A DNA stretch of 64,000 bases from Clostridium beijerinckii (GTDB lineage Bacteria; Bacillota; Clostridia; Clostridiales; Clostridiaceae): the NCBI RefSeq assembly GCF_036699995.1, contig NZ_CP144906.1, forward strand, positions 3,115,001-3,179,000, in the 5' to 3' direction. Shown piece by piece: positions 37,346 through 47,250 of the stretch (position 1 is the stretch's first letter; every line of letters starts with the position of its first letter). Made by a program: the position numbers and the translations under genes. The notes under the pieces were generated by a model, which worked only from the letters and a program-made list of their open reading frames with translations, did not search any database and was not told the origin of the DNA.

Positions 37346-37378
37346 AAATAAGAGCTTACTTTTACATAAACTCTTACC
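37346..37378 (-). terminator. AAATAAGAGC-type hairpin after rhomboid gene
   Basis: AAATAAGAGCTTA and TAAACTCTTA pair imperfectly; the hairpin sits 54 bases past the stop at 37432 on the minus strand. It is one of the recurring intergenic hairpins. Confidence 0.5.
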
Positions 37379-37431
37379 AAAAACATATAGTTTGTATTTA
37401 ATATTTATTTTTAGCTCTTTCCTTAAATAGC

Positions 37432-38970
37432 TTACTTCATACTTTTTAGTATTTCATCTATATTATTATAATTAGCTCCAAGAGATTTCGCTTTAAGTAG
37501 CTCTTGTCTTGCTAAATCAAAATTTTTTGCATTATAATATACTATTCCCAAAAAGTAATGCCCATCTTTTTGGTCTAATTGTTCTAAGTTTTTTGAATAG
37601 TTAACAGCAGCATCGTATTTCATTAAAAAGATATCTGAATTAATAATGCATTTTAAAGCATAAGTGTTTATATCCTTAGATGGATTTGATGCCAAAATTT
37701 CCTTAGAAGTTTTTTCAACCTCTTTCCAATTTTGCGCTTTAAAATTTTGTTCTAGTTGAGTTACTAATCTTGTTGTTTTACTTTGAGTATTATTAAATCC
37801 CCAAAAAACTGTTGCTGATGTTATTATAAGCGCTAGTAATAAGTAGGCATATCTATTAAAATACCATAACCTCTTTTTCGATTCATTGAAAATTCCTGCA
37901 AAAATTAATCCTCCTATAAGTCCTCCTAAATGTGCAAAATTATCTATTCCTGATTTAGTAAATCCATAAAATAAGTTTGCGCATATTACTCCAACAATGT
38001 TTACTCCTAATCCAGACTTAAATAATGCAGGTTTCTCTATACATATAAAAAGTATAGCTCCAAATAATCCAAAGATAGCTCCTGATGCTCCCACTCCAGG
38101 ACTTGAATTAAATGCGAAACTAAATATATTACCCAAAATTCCTGCCGCAAAATATATAGCTATAAACTTAGCTTTTCCAAAAACTCTTTCAGCTAGAATT
38201 CCTATAAAATATAATGAGTAACAATTTAAAGCTACGTGAACTATGTTCGCATGTAAAAATATTGGTGCTATAAATCTCCAATATTCTCCTTGCAATATAT
38301 GACCATTTTCTTTACTTCCAAATTGCAATAGTAGTGCATTGTAATCTGTACCTGAGTCCCATGAATATAACCCCATTATTGCAAATACTAAAAGATTTAA
38401 TGCAATTAATATATATGTAATTGTTGGTTTTTCACTCTTAAACTCAATTCTGGATTCTAATTTCTTTTTCTCTACAATGTCCTCAAAGCTTATAAGTGAA
38501 TTATCACTTTTCTTATATTCACTAAAATACTTATTTAAATGTTTTTTTACCCCAAACTCATCCCTTTTAGTTTTAGAATGGCTCACAACACTTTGCTTTT
38601 CAAGATTCACAACTATGCTTCTTAAATATTTTTTACCTTTTACTTTATTGACCTGGTTATCTTCAATAATCTTAACTTTATCTATTGGTGGGTCATTTTC
38701 AAAAATAAATATCCCGAAAGAATATACAATTTTATTTTTATCAATGTTTAAAAGATTTTCTTTCACATCTATGAAATATTGTCTTATTTCCTCTTCTGAA
38801 AACAAGTCTCCATTTATTAATTCCAGCACAATCATTGTGCCAAAATAATCTTTTATCATTATATTATCTTTTTCATCTGTTCTTACTTTGTTTTCTTCAT
38901 CACATAAAGGTATAAAATCCTTATATTGAGTAAAGCTCTTCATTATTATTTCAATTTCATTTTTATACAT
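37432..38970 (-). CDS. Rhomboid intramembrane serine protease with TPR tail
   Basis: 512 residues. A cytoplasmic N-terminal domain of about 180 residues is followed by a six- or seven-helix rhomboid core with the L1 motif GEYWRFIAPIFLHANIVHVALN, the nucleophile in GVGASGAIFG and the catalytic His in DNFAHLGGLIGG. A C-terminal tetratricopeptide-like region follows (NSDIFLMKYDAAVNYSKNLE, HYFLGIVYYNAKNFDLARQE). The build matches the YqgP/GluP family, which degrades membrane proteins with FtsH. GGGGGATTAT precedes the ATG. It stands alone. Confidence 0.9.
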   Translation of the reverse strand: MYKNEIEIIMKSFTQYKDFIPLCDEENKVRTDEKDNIMIKDYFGTMIVLELINGDLFSEEEIRQYFIDVKENLLNIDKNKIVYSFGIFIFENDPPIDKVKIIEDNQVNKVKGKKYLRSIVVNLEKQSVVSHSKTKRDEFGVKKHLNKYFSEYKKSDNSLISFEDIVEKKKLESRIEFKSEKPTITYILIALNLLVFAIMGLYSWDSGTDYNALLLQFGSKENGHILQGEYWRFIAPIFLHANIVHVALNCYSLYFIGILAERVFGKAKFIAIYFAAGILGNIFSFAFNSSPGVGASGAIFGLFGAILFICIEKPALFKSGLGVNIVGVICANLFYGFTKSGIDNFAHLGGLIGGLIFAGIFNESKKRLWYFNRYAYLLLALIITSATVFWGFNNTQSKTTRLVTQLEQNFKAQNWKEVEKTSKEILASNPSKDINTYALKCIINSDIFLMKYDAAVNYSKNLEQLDQKDGHYFLGIVYYNAKNFDLARQELLKAKSLGANYNNIDEILKSMK

Positions 38971-39345
38971 ATAATCCCCCTATCTCAGTATTCATTTTCT
39001 ATTAAGTTATATGAGTACTCAGCCTATTTTCCTTTGCACCTATATTTTAACTTTATCCCCCTAAACTAGTTAATGTTACTTATATTAATTCACTCAATTT
39101 TATTACTGCTAGTACACATTAGTATATTATCATAACAATTACCTATTTTACAAATAAATTCTTATATCCCAAATTCTTGATGCAGCTCTTTATTTTTCTT
39201 TTTGTAAACTAATTTAAACCACTATACAAATATTGTAGTTGAAATTTATACTTAACATAATTAGCTTTTCTAAATACACTTTAGGCTTTTCATCTTATAA
39301 TCATTTTTAACCACTTCCAGTCTTTTTTCAGTCAAAAATTAAGTA
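38971..39345. other. Intergenic gap upstream of rhomboid gene
   Basis: AT-rich, with stops in all frames. It contains the likely rhomboid promoter on the minus strand in its first 100 bases. No RNA or gene recognised. Confidence 0.4.
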
Positions 39346-39376
39346 GAGGTGCTGTTCAATGAATAGCACCTCTTTT
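39346..39376. terminator. Terminator after truncated CAP copy
   Basis: GAGGTGCT and AGCACCTC form an 8-bp GC-rich stem, with TTTT on the plus side and TTAATTTTT on the minus side. Confidence 0.7.
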
Positions 39377-39413
39377 ATACATTAACTAAATATTTAATTT
39401 TTATTACTAATCA

Positions 39414-39706
39414 CTAGTTTGAGAATTCTTGTGTTCCCATGTATTTGTTATTTCCATAGATTACACCTATACCAACCTTAGTATATTTTTCATTCATCAT
39501 ATTTGCTCTATGACCTAGTGAATTCCACCATTGATTAAATAATTCAACCAGGTTTAAAGCGTTATATGCAATATTCTCTCCTGCTGTAGTATAAGTATAG
39601 CCTATCGTGTCTAACCAGTTTGTCCACTTTGTTCCGTCTGGATTTGTATGATCAAAGAAATTATTTTGAATCATGTCGTCACTCTTATATCGTGCAACTT
39701 GCACTA
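39414..39706 (-). pseudogene. CAP-domain protein, truncated copy 3
   Basis: It encodes only the last 96 residues of the CAP domain (VQVARYKSDDMIQNNFFDHT onwards), nearly identical to copies 1 and 2 but with LVELFNQWWNSLGHRAN in place of PVELFNQWWNSPGHRAN. The signal peptide, linker and start are missing. The 5' edge abuts the 3' end of the chemoreceptor gene at 39736, so recombination or deletion removed the front. Confidence 0.8.
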
Positions 39707-39735
39707 ATGAATAACGTTTTCCTTACATTTATATT

Positions 39736-41460
39736 TTATTTTAATTTAAATTGATCAATAATTTCTTCTAACTTTAAAGCACTTTCTGCATTATTGTTAG
39801 ATGCAGCTAATATAGATTCATTTTTGTTGCTTACATCAATAACATTTGAAACAATATTAGCAGATGATTTAGCTACTTCTGATACTGAAATTGCAACATC
39901 TTCCATACTTTTTGAAATTTGATCCACAGACTCAGAAACACTTTCAGAAACTTCTGCAAAGTTACCTATAATCTCTTTAAAAGTATCTCCATCCTTTTTA
40001 TACTCAGCACTTATAGTAATTAGTTTATCATAATCTTTAAGAACCTCTTTTTCTATAAATACTAAGATATCTTGTGATGAACCTGAAAGTTTTCCAACTG
40101 AAGCTAATACAGCACTTATTTTATTCTGAATTTCAGAAACTGTTAGCGATGATTGTTCCGCAAGTTTTCTAACTTCTTCTGCTACAACAGCAAATCCTTT
40201 ACCAGCTTCCCCTGCTCTAGCGGACTCTATTGCTGCATTTAGCGCAAGTAAATTAGTTTGCGCTGCTATCGCATCTATACTTTTTGCCATTTCTGATATC
40301 TCGTTTACAACTTCAACTTCCTTCAATGCTTTTTCTAATCCAATTTTTGTTTCCCTATATATTCTCTCTGCATTTTCCCTTGATTTAATAGAATCATTAT
40401 TGATTGAAACTGCTTTTTCTTGTATATTCAATGCAACATTTAATCCATCTTGTGCTTTTTTAGCTGTTACATTGACTTCCTCTTTCACTGTAGCAGCCAT
40501 AGATGTAACTTCTTCAACTGCTGCTGATGATTCTTCCATTCCTGCTGATATTTCTTCTGTCGCCGCTGATATTTCATCTACTTTAGAACTTACCTCTGAA
40601 AACATTTTATTTGTTAATTCGCTACTCTCAAGGATACTTTTACTTTTATCTTTAATAAACAACATACTTTCGTTCAGTTTTTCAACTGCACCATTTAATG
40701 CAGTTACAGTATTCCCTATTTCATCTTTAGCAACTACTTTCATTTGTATATCAAAGTTACCATCTGCTAGTTTTCCTGCACCTTTCATAACTTCTTTTAC
40801 TTGATTTATAACACTTTTTCTAATTAAGTACATAAATAAAATTCCTATAATAATACTTACTACTAATAGTATAACCATTTGCTGTTTAGAACTATCTGTT
40901 ATCTCTTTAGAAAGTTCTCCTTGTGATTTCATTAAATTATTTTGAGCCTCTATCATATTTTCTATGCTTAAAAGTAATTCACCTTGTGGTTTCTCTATAT
41001 TAGTAATAATATTTTGAAGTTCTTCGGTTGATACTCCAGTTCTCATTCCTAAATTAACAGCTTCATCAAATGCTGAAAATGCTGATTCAGAATTTTTCTT
41101 TATTTCCTTAAATATTTTTTTGCCTTTTTCAGTATAAACTAAGCTACCAAGTTTATCTTCGTTTTCATAATAAATAATTTTATTCTTATCTAGTATTTTT
41201 TTTTGCTCATTCATATAATCCATATCATTGCTAATTGATATATTTCTTATACTAATTGCAATTTTGTTAAGGCTCCCTCTCATATTATATGCAGCTGATA
41301 CTTTCTCATTTTCTACGTCAATTAATTGATCAACAGTTCCATTAATTTGGCTTAATCTAAGTATAGCTAGTGAGGATACTCCCATAATTAGAATAATCAT
41401 TAATGAAAATGCTATAATTAGTTTGGTTGATAACTTAATTTTACTAAACCCCATCATTAT
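39736..41460 (-). CDS. Methyl-accepting chemotaxis protein with 4-helix-bundle sensor
   Basis: About 574 residues: TM1 ([20 protein letters not shown]), a four-helix-bundle ligand domain (residues about 30-190), TM2 ([19 protein letters not shown]), HAMP and a signalling domain with [46 protein letters not shown]. The start is ATG 41460 or the next codon, after GGGAGGA; the TTG at 41469 is part of that site. No CheW or CheA gene is nearby, so it relies on the main chemotaxis operon elsewhere. It sits between two CAP copies. Confidence 0.9.
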   Translation of the reverse strand: MMMGFSKIKLSTKLIIAFSLMIILIMGVSSLAILRLSQINGTVDQLIDVENEKVSAAYNMRGSLNKIAISIRNISISNDMDYMNEQKKILDKNKIIYYENEDKLGSLVYTEKGKKIFKEIKKNSESAFSAFDEAVNLGMRTGVSTEELQNIITNIEKPQGELLLSIENMIEAQNNLMKSQGELSKEITDSSKQQMVILLVVSIIIGILFMYLIRKSVINQVKEVMKGAGKLADGNFDIQMKVVAKDEIGNTVTALNGAVEKLNESMLFIKDKSKSILESSELTNKMFSEVSSKVDEISAATEEISAGMEESSAAVEEVTSMAATVKEEVNVTAKKAQDGLNVALNIQEKAVSINNDSIKSRENAERIYRETKIGLEKALKEVEVVNEISEMAKSIDAIAAQTNLLALNAAIESARAGEAGKGFAVVAEEVRKLAEQSSLTVSEIQNKISAVLASVGKLSGSSQDILVFIEKEVLKDYDKLITISAEYKKDGDTFKEIIGNFAEVSESVSESVDQISKSMEDVAISVSEVAKSSANIVSNVIDVSNKNESILAASNNNAESALKLEEIIDQFKLK

Positions 41461-41790
41461 TCCTCCCAATATTTTTTTCGATATGTTAATTATACTTTAA
41501 TTTAAACCATAATGTCTATTATATTTATTCTATTTTTTACTTTTTTCGCATAACTTTGACACTTTATCATATTATTTTCGGAGATTTATTCCACATAATT
41601 AATTAAAATCATATATATTAATATCTTATTACTAATATTTAACTTATATTTTAATAATTCTCTAATCCTTAACTTTTCGAATTAATAGATATACTTATTT
41701 ATAACATTACAAAGAAATTTTACATTATTAAAATGCTGATTACACCATAATAATTGATTGAATACAAAGATATAAATATGATATTTTTAG
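41461..41790. other. Gap upstream of chemoreceptor
   Basis: Very AT-rich. It must contain the minus-strand chemoreceptor promoter; no unambiguous -35/-10 pair chosen. No gene seen. Confidence 0.4.
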
Positions 41791-41892
41791 TATATATGTT
41801 GCAATTCACAATGCACATTTCACAATTCATGCTAAAATTCTTGCAATATGTTTATAATTGTGATGAAGAATTAATTTTGCAACGTATATATA
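41791..41892. repeat. MITE-like palindromic element with TTGCAA ends, copy 1
   Basis: Ends TATATATGTTGCAA and TTGCAACGTATATA are inverted repeats; the inside also pairs AAATTCTT with AAGAATT. A related 95-base copy lies at 47414-47508. No coding capacity. Confidence 0.55.
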
Positions 41893-41962
41893 TAAGTAAG
41901 TAAATAAAAATAAGCGCAAATGTATAACTATTTATAGCCTACACTTACACTTATACAGTACA

Positions 41963-41994
41963 AAATAAGAGCCTATTTACATAAGCTCTTATTT
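41963..41994 (-). terminator. AAATAAGAGC hairpin terminator of CAP gene copy 2
   Basis: The 10-bp stem AAATAAGAGC/GCTCTTATTT is identical to that at 36095-36126, 14 bases past the stop at 42008. Confidence 0.75.
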
Positions 41995-42007
41995 TTATCA
42001 CTAATCA

Positions 42008-42670
42008 TTAGTTTGAGAATTCTTGTGTTCCCATGTATTTGTTATTTCCGTAGATTACACCTATACCAACCTTAGTATATTTTTCATTCATCATATTTGC
42101 TCTATGACCTGGTGAGTTCCACCATTGATTAAATAATTCAACTGGGTCAGAAGTGTTATATGCGATATTTTCTCCTGATGTAGTATAAGTATATCCTATT
42201 GTGTGTAACCAGTTTGTCCACTTTGTTCCGTCTGGATTTGTATGATTAAAGAAATTATTTTGAATCATGTTATCACTCTTATATCGTGCAACTTGTACTA
42301 ATGTATTATCTATAGTTAATGGCTGAAGACCTGCTTCTGTTCTTTTTTCATTCATTAATTGAAGAATCTTATCTTCAGCAGAATTTTGTATGCTGATTGA
42401 ATAATTTGTCGGCAGGTTAGGTAGCCCCTGTACACTTACTGATGTTACATTTGTGCCGCTTTTTGAAACTGCATCTGTATTACCAACGTTATTTCCATTA
42501 GAAGTATTCATAAGTAAATTTGTATTTAAAAGATTATTTATATTTACATTATTATAATCGTTAACATTTGAATTAATTGTTGCTGCAGATACTCCTAATG
42601 ATGAGAAACTCCCTATTGTTGTAGCTGCAATAACTGTAGTTACTATTCTTCTTAAACCATTCTTTCTCAT
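42008..42670 (-). CDS. Secreted CAP-domain (SCP/PR1) protein, copy 2
   Basis: 220 residues, over 90 percent identical by eye to copy 1. It has the same signal peptide and CAP motifs (HTNPDGTKWTNWLHTIGY, GENIAYN, WWNSPGHRANMMN). Most differences lie in the Asn-rich linker (LLMNTSNGNNVGNTDA) and at the start of the domain. Promoter and leader are also shared, so both copies may be expressed together. GAAGGAGAAAAACTA precedes the ATG. Confidence 0.88.
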   Translation of the reverse strand: MRKNGLRRIVTTVIAATTIGSFSSLGVSAATINSNVNDYNNVNINNLLNTNLLMNTSNGNNVGNTDAVSKSGTNVTSVSVQGLPNLPTNYSISIQNSAEDKILQLMNEKRTEAGLQPLTIDNTLVQVARYKSDNMIQNNFFNHTNPDGTKWTNWLHTIGYTYTTSGENIAYNTSDPVELFNQWWNSPGHRANMMNEKYTKVGIGVIYGNNKYMGTQEFSN

Positions 42671-43001
42671 TAGTTTTTCTCCTTCTATATGTTTTATTTG
42701 TCCTTATGATTTTTATTTAGTCAAAAAACATTTTTAAGTTTTTGTTGCTTTCGAGTAAGGACATGTCTCTATCTTATCATCTTTTCGACAATAATCAACA
42801 CAATTTTCGATTGCTATATTGTTTTAAAAGATATTGTCTTAAGTTTGCTTTAGTATGTTATTGTATGCTTCTTTATACACCATAATATCATTTAACATCT
42901 TAAAGTGCCAAGGATACTCCCCTATATTTTTTTAATAATAAAAAGAAGAAGATATAATAAACTATATGTTCTATATATTCTTCTCATCTATCTTTCAATA
43001 C

Positions 43002-43310
43002 TTATTTTAATAAAGAAATCATTTGTTCACTTGTTCTAATCTTGCCTATTCTAGGGAATATATATTTACAAACATATTCATGTTCTTCTTTACTTATTGC
43101 TGTCATTGCATCTTCTACAAAAATTTGATTATAGCCATGTTGGAAAGCTTCTCTTGCTGTAGTATCAACTCCAATGTTAGTTGAAATTCCTCCTAACACA
43201 ATTGTATCAATTCCTCTACGTATTAACTGTAAATCTAAATCTGTACCATAAAATGCTCCCCATTGCCTTTTTGTAACAATATGAGCATTTACTGTTATTT
43301 ACCTCTATTG
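43002..43310 (-). pseudogene. 5'-truncated isochorismatase-like hydrolase
   Basis: The minus-strand frame reads [60 protein letters not shown], the C-terminal half of an isochorismatase-family hydrolase. It is blocked upstream by TAA near 43,310, and the N-terminal half with the catalytic Asp is missing. The segment from ATG 43199 alone (65 residues) has no good ribosome site. Confidence 0.7.
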
Positions 43311-43332
43311 CTGTTGTATTTTCATAATAAAT

Positions 43333-43641
43333 TTATTTTGTACTTTTAAGGACAATCCCTTCCTTAAATCCTCCACGTTCTTCTCTTTTCTTGTCTCTAG
43401 CTTTTATAAGTTCTTCTTCACTAAAGCCTAAGCTGTCAGCAAGTCCAAACAAAACTTCCATTACATCAGCTAATTCTTCTAAATTCTTATCTTCTAAAAA
43501 TTCATTAACTTCTTCTTTTAGCTTTGCTTCTAAAAGCTCATACTTTCTTTCTTTAGTTGCGATTTCTATATCACATTCTCTTCCATCAGCTTTTATTATT
43601 TCTGGGATTTTATCTCTTACTAATTTATTGTATACTTTCAT
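43333..43641 (-). CDS. MazG-like / phosphoribosyl-ATP pyrophosphohydrolase-like protein
   Basis: 102 residues: YNKLVRDKIPEIIKADGREC, then LEAKLKEEVNEFLEDKNLEE LADVMEVLFGLADSLGF, with the EExxE..ExxD helical metal motif of the all-alpha NTP pyrophosphohydrolases. This free-standing type probably cleans up abnormal nucleotides; it is not next to his genes. AGAGTGAG precedes the ATG. A fragment of a relative lies at 25330-25450. Confidence 0.8.
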   Translation of the reverse strand: MKVYNKLVRDKIPEIIKADGRECDIEIATKERKYELLEAKLKEEVNEFLEDKNLEELADVMEVLFGLADSLGFSEEELIKARDKKREERGGFKEGIVLKSTK

Positions 43642-43671
43642 TGTTTCTCACTCTTTTCATATATATTTACG

Positions 43672-44763
43672 TTAATTACGTAAAGCATATTTCAACCTTT
43701 TATTTACAAGATCCATGCAAAAATTTTTATTCCAGTTAATATCTGACCAGCGCTTCATTTCTTCATATTCTGAATGATTAGGATTTGACATAATTTCAAG
43801 AAATTTTTCATAACCTGGTATACCACCTACATCCTCTGGTGGTGCATTTTCCATTCCCGCTATACAAATTGGATAATTTTTATCATAGTCAGGTATTATA
43901 GAATCAACTTTAATTTCATGTTCCCAATTATCTCCAAAATCATAATTATATATTATTTTATATTCCTTTTTCATATAATCTTTAATAAAAGTATCTGAGT
44001 CTATTGCTACCGTACATTCACCATTTGGATAAAAAGCATCTTCATGTTCACTAACCACATTTAGTACATTTTCGCCTTCTTCATTAATAACGTTAAATTC
44101 ATACAAGTGATAATTTTTCCATCCAAACGAAATTTGAAGAATTTCATGGAGTTCTTTAAAATTAATATCTATTGGGATAATTATCTTTCTTTCAGCACAG
44201 TAAGATCCTAAATCTAACTTAACCACTAACTTAACACCTTCACATTTAACTATATTTTCTCTGTAATTTTCCTTTAGGTCTTTTAGTAATAGCTCGTAGG
44301 GTTGCTTATAGTTATATTTGTCTATCTTTATAATATCAGCATTCAATTTTCTTGTGATTTTGGGCTGATAAATATTTTCTAAATCTAATAATTCTTCAAA
44401 ATACCCTACAACTTCGCATGCTTTATTTAGTCTTGAAACATACCTTGAACCATTTGTTTTAGAAAAACATATTGTACCAGCATCACTCAGGTACTGCTCT
44501 ATAATCTCTTCTTTTATTTTTTCACTCTGAAAACATCTTCTAACACCTTGTAAAATAAGTTCATCTAACCTCTTAAAATCCTTTGCTTTAAGTCCAAAGA
44601 GAACAAATCCAAATCTACTGCTGTTGTTTACTAATACAACTGCATTTCTTCTCTTGGTGTTAATCAAATTAGCGCTCCACGAAAACAACTCCTTATCTTC
44701 ATAAGGCTTTTCAACAGTTATCCCAATTTCATCTTGTAATTTTTTTGTGCATTCTATAAACAT
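43672..44763 (-). CDS. pRiA4b ORF-3 domain protein with DUF6933-like N terminus
   Basis: 363 residues. The N-terminal 130 residues (MFIECTKKLQDEIGITVEKP, ELFSWSANLI, NAVVLVNNSSRFGFVLFGLK) resemble DUF6933. The C-terminal pRiA4b ORF-3 domain (LVVKLDLGSYCAERKIIIPI, FKELHEILQISFGWKNYHLY, YNYDFGDNWEHEIKV, APPEDVGGIPGYEKFLEIM) is typical. The function is unknown. It sits 30 bases upstream of the MazG-like gene on the same strand and may be co-transcribed with it. Confidence 0.75.
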   Translation of the reverse strand: MFIECTKKLQDEIGITVEKPYEDKELFSWSANLINTKRRNAVVLVNNSSRFGFVLFGLKAKDFKRLDELILQGVRRCFQSEKIKEEIIEQYLSDAGTICFSKTNGSRYVSRLNKACEVVGYFEELLDLENIYQPKITRKLNADIIKIDKYNYKQPYELLLKDLKENYRENIVKCEGVKLVVKLDLGSYCAERKIIIPIDINFKELHEILQISFGWKNYHLYEFNVINEEGENVLNVVSEHEDAFYPNGECTVAIDSDTFIKDYMKKEYKIIYNYDFGDNWEHEIKVDSIIPDYDKNYPICIAGMENAPPEDVGGIPGYEKFLEIMSNPNHSEYEEMKRWSDINWNKNFCMDLVNKRLKYALRN

Positions 44764-44810
44764 ACGTACCTCCTTAAAAATTGGTAGTTTCTTTGATTTT
44801 TATAGAAACA

Positions 44811-45398
44811 TTATTCATCTATGTTGCGATATATATTAAAACTGTTCATTATGTATGGACGCACAATAGCTAGAAGCACATCAATTTGATTATTTTTCCC
44901 ATCCCTAAACCAAGAATATGCAGCTCCATAAATAGCTGAGCATGTCATAGCTGAAATAATCTTTGTATTAATGTTATCTTCAATTCTGAAAGTCTTGTCT
45001 TTCAAAAATATGTTTCCTATGGTTTCTTGCAGCATCTTTTTTATCTTTTCATCAACAATAGTACCAATAGATTTAGAATCCCACCCACATGTTTTATAAA
45101 AAGTCACTATGTAATTGTACGTAAGTATTATTAACTGACTACATATTTCATCCGTAAACTCATTAGCATTCATAACCTCTTCAGGATACATCTTATGAAA
45201 AGCCTGTTCTGTGATTTCTTCTAACAAATCATATTTATCTTCATAATGGGCATAAAAAGTAGCTCGGTTAATTGAAGCTTTTTGTGCAATATCTTTTACA
45301 GTAATAGAATCAAATCCTTTCTTTTGTAACAAATCACTAAAAGCTTCCCTTATTAATTGTCGTGTGCGTAAAACTCTTGGGTCATCCTGATTTACCAT
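44811..45398 (-). CDS. TetR/AcrR-family regulator
   Basis: 195 residues with an N-terminal TetR helix-turn-helix: RTRQLIREAFSDLLQKKGFD SITVKDIAQKASINRATFYA HYEDKYDLLEEI. The C-terminal ligand domain resembles TetR_C_33-type regulators. It is divergent from the ketopantoate-reductase-like gene at 45552, with two GTTG-type palindromes in between. It very probably controls that gene and itself. Confidence 0.9.
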   Translation of the reverse strand: MVNQDDPRVLRTRQLIREAFSDLLQKKGFDSITVKDIAQKASINRATFYAHYEDKYDLLEEITEQAFHKMYPEEVMNANEFTDEICSQLIILTYNYIVTFYKTCGWDSKSIGTIVDEKIKKMLQETIGNIFLKDKTFRIEDNINTKIISAMTCSAIYGAAYSWFRDGKNNQIDVLLAIVRPYIMNSFNIYRNIDE

Positions 45399-45438
45399 CC
45401 ATTAATCTCCCTTTCTAAAGCATCAAATCTTAAAATCT

Positions 45439-45452
45439 GTTGTTTAAGCAAC
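45439..45452. promoter_or_regulatory. TetR-type operator 1
   Basis: GTTGTTTAAGCAAC is a 14-base near-perfect palindrome 40 bases before the tetR start. A matching site lies at 45515-45528. Confidence 0.6.
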
Positions 45453-45514
45453 TTTTCATTTAATCTGCTGGTTGTAATGCTAATAGCACCATATTATCAT
45501 AATATCATACACAT

Positions 45515-45528
45515 GTTGCTTAGACAAC
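45515..45528. promoter_or_regulatory. TetR-type operator 2
   Basis: GTTGCTTAGACAAC matches operator 1 in 12 of 14 positions and lies just before the plus-strand gene. Confidence 0.6.
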
Positions 45529-45551
45529 ATACACACAATTACTTGAGAGGA

Positions 45552-46445
45552 ATGATAATATTGAACATAAAACAAAAAAGAATTTTAATATTTGGAGCCG
45601 GTGTAGTCGGCAGTATATATGCACTTAGATTTGCACAATCAGGACTTGACATCACACTATTAGCTCGAGGAGAAAGGCTTAAATCACTTAAAAAGGATGG
45701 ATTAAGATATAACGATAATGGAGTTATAAAGCAAATATCTATCAAGACTATCGAGAAGTTAGAAGATAATGATATCTATGATTTTATCTTTGTTCCAGTT
45801 CGTTATGATCAGGCAGAATCTGCGCTATCAGTAATTAAAAATAATCATAGTAAAACTATTATCACATTAACTAACACAATAGGATATGACCGTTGGCTTG
45901 AAATTGTCGGTGAGCGATTGCTCCCAGGATTTCCAGGCGCAGGTGGAGATATGAAAGACGGTATTTTATACGCCCAATTTGGTTCTGAAAAGCATCAAGG
46001 AACCATTTTCGGTGAAATAAATGGACAAATTACTGAAAGAGTTAAAGATCTTGCTCAAATATTTGAAGTATCAAATTTACATTATGAAATACAAGAAAAT
46101 ATCAAAGCATTCCATATTTCTCATACTGCCAATGCTATAGTTATCAAACATTTTTATACAAATGCTGGTATGATGGATGTAGAGGCAGCAAAAAGTAAAG
46201 ACACTTTACTTAAGATTGCCAAGGAATTGAAACAAAATATACATCTGGTTGCTAAAGCTGGAATTCCAGTAATCCCAAAGGAAACAAAGTTAATGGGCAA
46301 ATTATCCGAAGATGATATCATCGCCATGTATCGCAAAATGCTTAGTAATGATTTTACGATTGATGTTTTGCTTGGAAACCATGCTATAAACGCAAAAACA
46401 GAAATATTACTTTTGGATGATCTTTTTCACAAAAAAGTTCATTAA
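45552..46445 (+). CDS. Ketopantoate reductase-family (ApbA/PanE-like) dehydrogenase
   Basis: About 297 residues. The N-terminal Rossmann motif RILIFGAGVVGSIYALRFAQ is followed by the ARGERL region and a helical C terminus. It reduces a 2-oxo acid or similar with NADPH; in ApbA/PanE it makes pantoate, but standalone paralogues such as this often have other substrates. ATG 45552 directly abuts GAGAGGA, and TTG 45561 has better spacing, so the start is one of these two. Divergent TetR control is likely. Followed by a strong terminator. Confidence 0.8.
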   Translation: MIILNIKQKRILIFGAGVVGSIYALRFAQSGLDITLLARGERLKSLKKDGLRYNDNGVIKQISIKTIEKLEDNDIYDFIFVPVRYDQAESALSVIKNNHSKTIITLTNTIGYDRWLEIVGERLLPGFPGAGGDMKDGILYAQFGSEKHQGTIFGEINGQITERVKDLAQIFEVSNLHYEIQENIKAFHISHTANAIVIKHFYTNAGMMDVEAAKSKDTLLKIAKELKQNIHLVAKAGIPVIPKETKLMGKLSEDDIIAMYRKMLSNDFTIDVLLGNHAINAKTEILLLDDLFHKKVH

Positions 46446-46551
46446 GCCATGTCACTATGTTAAAAATGATTTATTTTATTCTTTATTAATCGCATTTTCA
46501 TCTAACTATATTATATATTGAGCGAAAATTATAAACAAATTTTAAAACCAA

Positions 46552-46595
46552 GAAAAAGCACTACTTAGATCTCTAAAGACTTGTAGTGCTTTTTC
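46552..46595. terminator. Bidirectional terminator
   Basis: GAAAAAGCACTAC and GTAGTGCTTTTTC form a perfect 13-bp stem between the convergent genes ending at 46445 and 46642. Confidence 0.9.
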
Positions 46596-46641
46596 CATAT
46601 TCTAAATTTTTTCAATAATTCATTTATTACGAGCTTTTCAT

Positions 46642-47250
46642 TTATCTCTTTATATTTGTAGTATCAAGTATTATGTCACATTTGTTCTCAATGTCTAGTT
46701 CGGTAAAGTAATGTTCTTCCAGTGGAATCCATTTGTTTATAAAATCCTGAAGTTTTTCTTCACCATTACGTTTCAAAATTCGTTCATGCTGCACTTTTGG
46801 ATCAATAGTTATAAAAATTTTATAATCATAATAATCTCTTAGTGTAGGATGCAGACTATAACTTCCTTCAACTATAGTTAAATTCTTAGGTTCTACTTTT
46901 ATAGGCTGACTTAGCTCCCCTTTATTGCATAAATATTTTCTATATACAGCAGGCTCGCTGTATTTTAGTGGCTTTAATATTTCTTCCTCAAATCTTTCGT
47001 AGTGAACATTTCCTCCAGGTTCTGCTAGTCGTTCTTTTGTTTTCATTCTTGGAGGAAGGAAGAAATCATCCATGTGAAAAAGGCTGCAATCAAACTCTTC
47101 TGCAAGCATTGCTCCCAAGGAACTCTTCCCTCCACCACATCTTCCATCAATGGCTATTGCTAATTTTTCATTATCTTTTAGTAAGTTCTTAATTTCATCA
47201 AATACATATTTATATTCATTATAAATATGCGGTTTACGTTCTTTATTCAT
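46642..47250 (-). CDS. Uridine kinase-like P-loop protein
   Basis: About 202 residues with Walker A AIDGRCGGGKSSLGAMLAEE, the HMDDFF motif of the uridine kinase/phosphoribulokinase group, and LTIVEGSYSLHPTLRDYYDY. It should phosphorylate a nucleoside or related small molecule in the cytoplasm. The start is ATG 47250, preceded by TTGGAGGA; the TTG at 47262 is part of that site. Confidence 0.85.
   Translation of the reverse strand: MNKERKPHIYNEYKYVFDEIKNLLKDNEKLAIAIDGRCGGGKSSLGAMLAEEFDCSLFHMDDFFLPPRMKTKERLAEPGGNVHYERFEEEILKPLKYSEPAVYRKYLCNKGELSQPIKVEPKNLTIVEGSYSLHPTLRDYYDYKIFITIDPKVQHERILKRNGEEKLQDFINKWIPLEEHYFTELDIENKCDIILDTTNIKR

Larger units (their letters stand above)
41901..42933. repeat. 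Duplicated 1-kb block, copy 2 (CAP gene and flanks)
   Basis: It matches 36030-37066 over its whole length with scattered substitutions, in the same orientation. Confidence 0.85.
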
